Source: CAZVLE01 sp964627855 (lineage in GTDB: Bacteria; Bacillota; Dethiobacteria; DTU022). Taken from it: DNA of 7,958 nucleotides. The notes below the pieces were generated by a model that saw only the letters and a list, made by a program, of their open reading frames with translations, did not search any database and was not told the DNA's origin. The stretch spans positions 1 through 7,958 of the forward strand of contig CAZVLE010000029.1 in assembly GCA_964627855.1 (NCBI GenBank), in the 5' to 3' direction. Position 1 is the first letter of the stretch. The number at the start of each line of letters is the position of its first letter. The position numbers and the translations under genes are program-made. Below, piece by piece: positions 6,838-7,958 of this stretch.

Positions 6838-7503
6838 TTATTCTGTGCCAAGGCAGCAACTGGTGAAAAGTGTAACCTGCTCCGGAGAAATATTCTTTCC
6901 TATCCGGCCGAGAAGGATGTTGCAGGGGTGTTCCCTTATTTCCGGATCAACAGTTTCCCAGGTAAGGAAGTTATATTTTTTAAAAAGATCAATCATTAAC
7001 TGGCGGTAAGCCCATGGAGACATTCCACTATTCTTTAGGTCCCAACTCTGTATGAATTGGACAGCAATAACAATGAGGTTTTCAAAAAAAGTGAAATCAG
7101 GGTTATTGAAGAGATTGTTTAAAATGGCGTTACCAAGGCCCATTTGCCGCCATGCTGGGTCAGTCTCAATGCTTCCCAGTTCCAATAATTCAGGTAAGCA
7201 GCGTTTTTGCCACCAGGGATAATCGGGGATTTGAAATGAAACATACGAGACGATGATATTAGCGAGGCTGGCAGTAAAAATCAGACCGTCAGGCTCTCCT
7301 GCTAAATCAATCAGGGCATCATGTTGGCGACAAGAACTTCTGAAGCAACTCAAACCTTCAGCTAATCGAAGCTGTGCTAAACGGTCGGGACTAACCGGGC
7401 CATTTATATGCAAACGCCCGAGCGCTGTTGTGAATTTTGAGTTTACAGAGTCAGGCAGTGGTTTAGTAAAAGGAGACTGGCTATGCTCAGAAGAACTGTG
7501 CAT
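6838..7503 (-). CDS. acuA: GNAT acetyltransferase AcuA, modifier of acetyl-CoA synthetase
   Basis: In Bacillus, AcuA acetylates the active-site lysine of AcsA and turns the enzyme off, balancing acetate activation against ATP and CoA supply. This 221-residue protein follows the remembered B. subtilis AcuA along most of its length: an INGPVSPDRLAQL strand-helix start (33-45), LPELLELGSIETDPAWRQMGLGNAIL (103-128) with the acetyl-CoA binding RQMGLG (119-124), QSWDLKNSGMSPWAYRQLM (152-170), DPEIREHPCN (186-195) and GRIGKNISPEQ (199-209). The first 20-25 residues are extra and polar. ATG at 7503 is chosen because GGAGGG (7511-7516) lies seven bases before it; an in-frame start at 7545 has no such site. 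acs, the expected target, is the next gene downstream. No acuB or acuC is here. Confidence 0.88.
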   Translation of the reverse strand: MHSSSEHSQSPFTKPLPDSVNSKFTTALGRLHINGPVSPDRLAQLRLAEGLSCFRSSCRQHDALIDLAGEPDGLIFTASLANIIVSYVSFQIPDYPWWQKRCLPELLELGSIETDPAWRQMGLGNAILNNLFNNPDFTFFENLIVIAVQFIQSWDLKNSGMSPWAYRQLMIDLFKKYNFLTWETVDPEIREHPCNILLGRIGKNISPEQVTLFTSCCLGTE

Positions 7504-7535
7504 TATTATTCCCTCCAACATATAGTTACACATAA

Positions 7536-7544
7536 ATAATACCA
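7536..7544 (-). promoter_or_regulatory. probable extended -10 promoter of acuA
   Basis: On the minus strand TGGTATTAT combines a TGn extension with a five-of-six -10 hexamer. The hexamer 17 bases upstream is a poor -35, which extended -10 promoters tolerate. Transcription would start near 7529, giving about 26 bases of leader to the acuA ATG. With no terminator seen between acuA and acs, this promoter may serve both genes. Confidence 0.4.
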
Positions 7545-7624
7545 ATCCTGCAGGCCTTAGCTGTATTTTTGCAACATTAACTTAACATTTATTCTATTCA
7601 AGCTTTATTCATAGCAACTTTCTA

Positions 7625-7672
7625 ACCGAAAAAAATATTAAGAAATAGTTAAGATTAAGCAAAAAAGAGTCT
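7625..7672 (+). promoter_or_regulatory. AT-rich upstream (UP-like) element of the rRNA promoter
   Basis: This stretch is dominated by A and T runs, including A7 near 7629-7635 and AAAAAA near 7661-7666, and ends about ten bases before the -35 box. That is where the RNA polymerase alpha subunit contacts the UP element of strong rRNA promoters. The 7550-7625 part between it and the acuA promoter holds no gene or clear site. Confidence 0.5.
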
Positions 7673-7680
7673 TTAGCATC

Positions 7681-7709
7681 TTGACAGTGAATACCCCCTG
7701 TGCTAATAT
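7681..7709 (+). promoter_or_regulatory. rRNA operon promoter, near-consensus sigma-A
   Basis: A perfect TTGACA (7681-7686) is followed after 17 bases by TAATAT (7704-7709), with a TGC extension at 7701-7703. Transcription is expected to start near 7716, about 195 bases before the mature 16S end. Strength and position fit an rRNA operon promoter. No second tandem promoter of similar quality was seen upstream. Confidence 0.88.
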
Positions 7710-7715
7710 ATTTCT

Positions 7716-7910
7716 TGCACTTAAATATCAGTACAGTGCGATTCCGTTCTTTGAAAACTGAACAGGGTAAGGAAGGGTCTCATCGGGCAATGGTATTGAA
7801 TCCATTACCTGAGAAAGAAGAAGAGACCTTGTGATGGTCAGTGTAGAGTTTAAGGATTGAGCGTAATAGTTTAAGAGCCGGTCTAGATAATTAGGCTGGA
7901 TAACAAGCAT
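7716..7910 (+). other. 16S rRNA leader with boxA-like antitermination block and hairpin
   Basis: This is the transcribed precursor region removed during 16S maturation. GTTCTTTGAAAACTGAACA (7746-7764) is the block commonly found ahead of Firmicutes 16S genes and contains a boxA-like TTCTTTGAAAA, where Nus factors would load for antitermination. A hairpin follows: 7783-7793 pairs with 7802-7812 (one mismatch, one G-U) around an eight-base loop, enclosed by GGTCTC (7776-7781) with GAGACC (7823-7828). The 3' part is expected to pair with sequence beyond 16S in the RNase III processing stem, which cannot be seen here. No protein gene is supported. Confidence 0.75.

Positions 7911-7958
<48 letters not shown>

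Noticed and set aside
7253..7525. Plus-strand ORF of 90 codons over acuA
   Set aside because: It is antisense to a well-supported AcuA gene, with a basic, low-information translation typical of a shadow frame.
7504..7545. Longer acuA start adding 14 residues
   Set aside because: GGAGGG sits seven bases before the downstream ATG, and the longer start falls at the probable promoter.
7547..7554. Eight-base palindrome CCTGCAGG
   Set aside because: It is a chance-length palindrome with no partner copy and no match to a known operator; it lies upstream of the acuA -10 without further symmetry.
7582..7610. Possible second rRNA promoter, TTAACA with 17 bases to TTATTC
   Set aside because: The -10 is poor, the region is AT-rich enough to give such matches by chance, and a near-consensus promoter follows.
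7728..7910. Minus-strand ORF of 60 codons inside the rRNA leader
   Set aside because: It lies wholly in the 16S precursor region after a near-consensus rRNA promoter, has no ribosome binding site worth noting, and its peptide resembles no family I know.

Overview
The window looks like chromosome from a Bacillota (Firmicutes) member, more likely of the Clostridia type than Bacilli. Three things point there. The RNase P RNA fragment has the ancestral class A layout, not the class B form of Bacillus. Ribosome binding sites are strong GGAGG types. The 16S leader carries the Firmicutes-style GTTCTTTGAAAACTGAACA block, and an acuA gene is present. Base composition is moderate to AT-leaning and even across the window, with no integrase, transposase, CRISPR array or tRNA. 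This is housekeeping and central-metabolism DNA, not an obvious island.

Layout from left to right. (1) The 3' part of the RNase P RNA gene (rnpB, +). It converges on (2) a metallo-beta-lactamase-fold hydrolase gene (-). (3) A short divergent promoter region near 1100-1210. (4) A + strand run of overlapping genes: an unrecognised 43-residue ORF, galT and galK, followed 50 bases later by tyrS. (5) A perfect 41-base palindrome directly after tyrS, probably a terminator working in both directions. (6) Two - strand genes facing tyrS: acs (acetyl-CoA synthetase), with acuA upstream of it. AcuA is the GNAT acetyltransferase family that switches Acs off by acetylating its catalytic lysine. (7) A 407-base gene-free stretch holding a probable acuA promoter (-), a near-consensus rRNA promoter with an AT-rich upstream element (+), and about 195 bases of rRNA leader. 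(8) The first 48 bases of a 16S rRNA gene, which runs off the right edge.

How the genes work together. GalK and GalT carry out the first two dedicated Leloir steps (galactose to galactose-1-phosphate to UDP-galactose). The epimerase galE is not here. Acs activates acetate to acetyl-CoA, and AcuA is expected to inactivate Acs by acetylation of Lys612, so these two form an enzyme and modifier pair. No deacetylase gene (acuC or sirtuin) is in the window. TyrRS, RNase P RNA and the rRNA operon are translation-machinery genes.

I found no convincing undescribed multi-gene system. The best candidates for something new are the 43-residue ORF overlapping galT, and the unusual metal-ligand set of the hydrolase.
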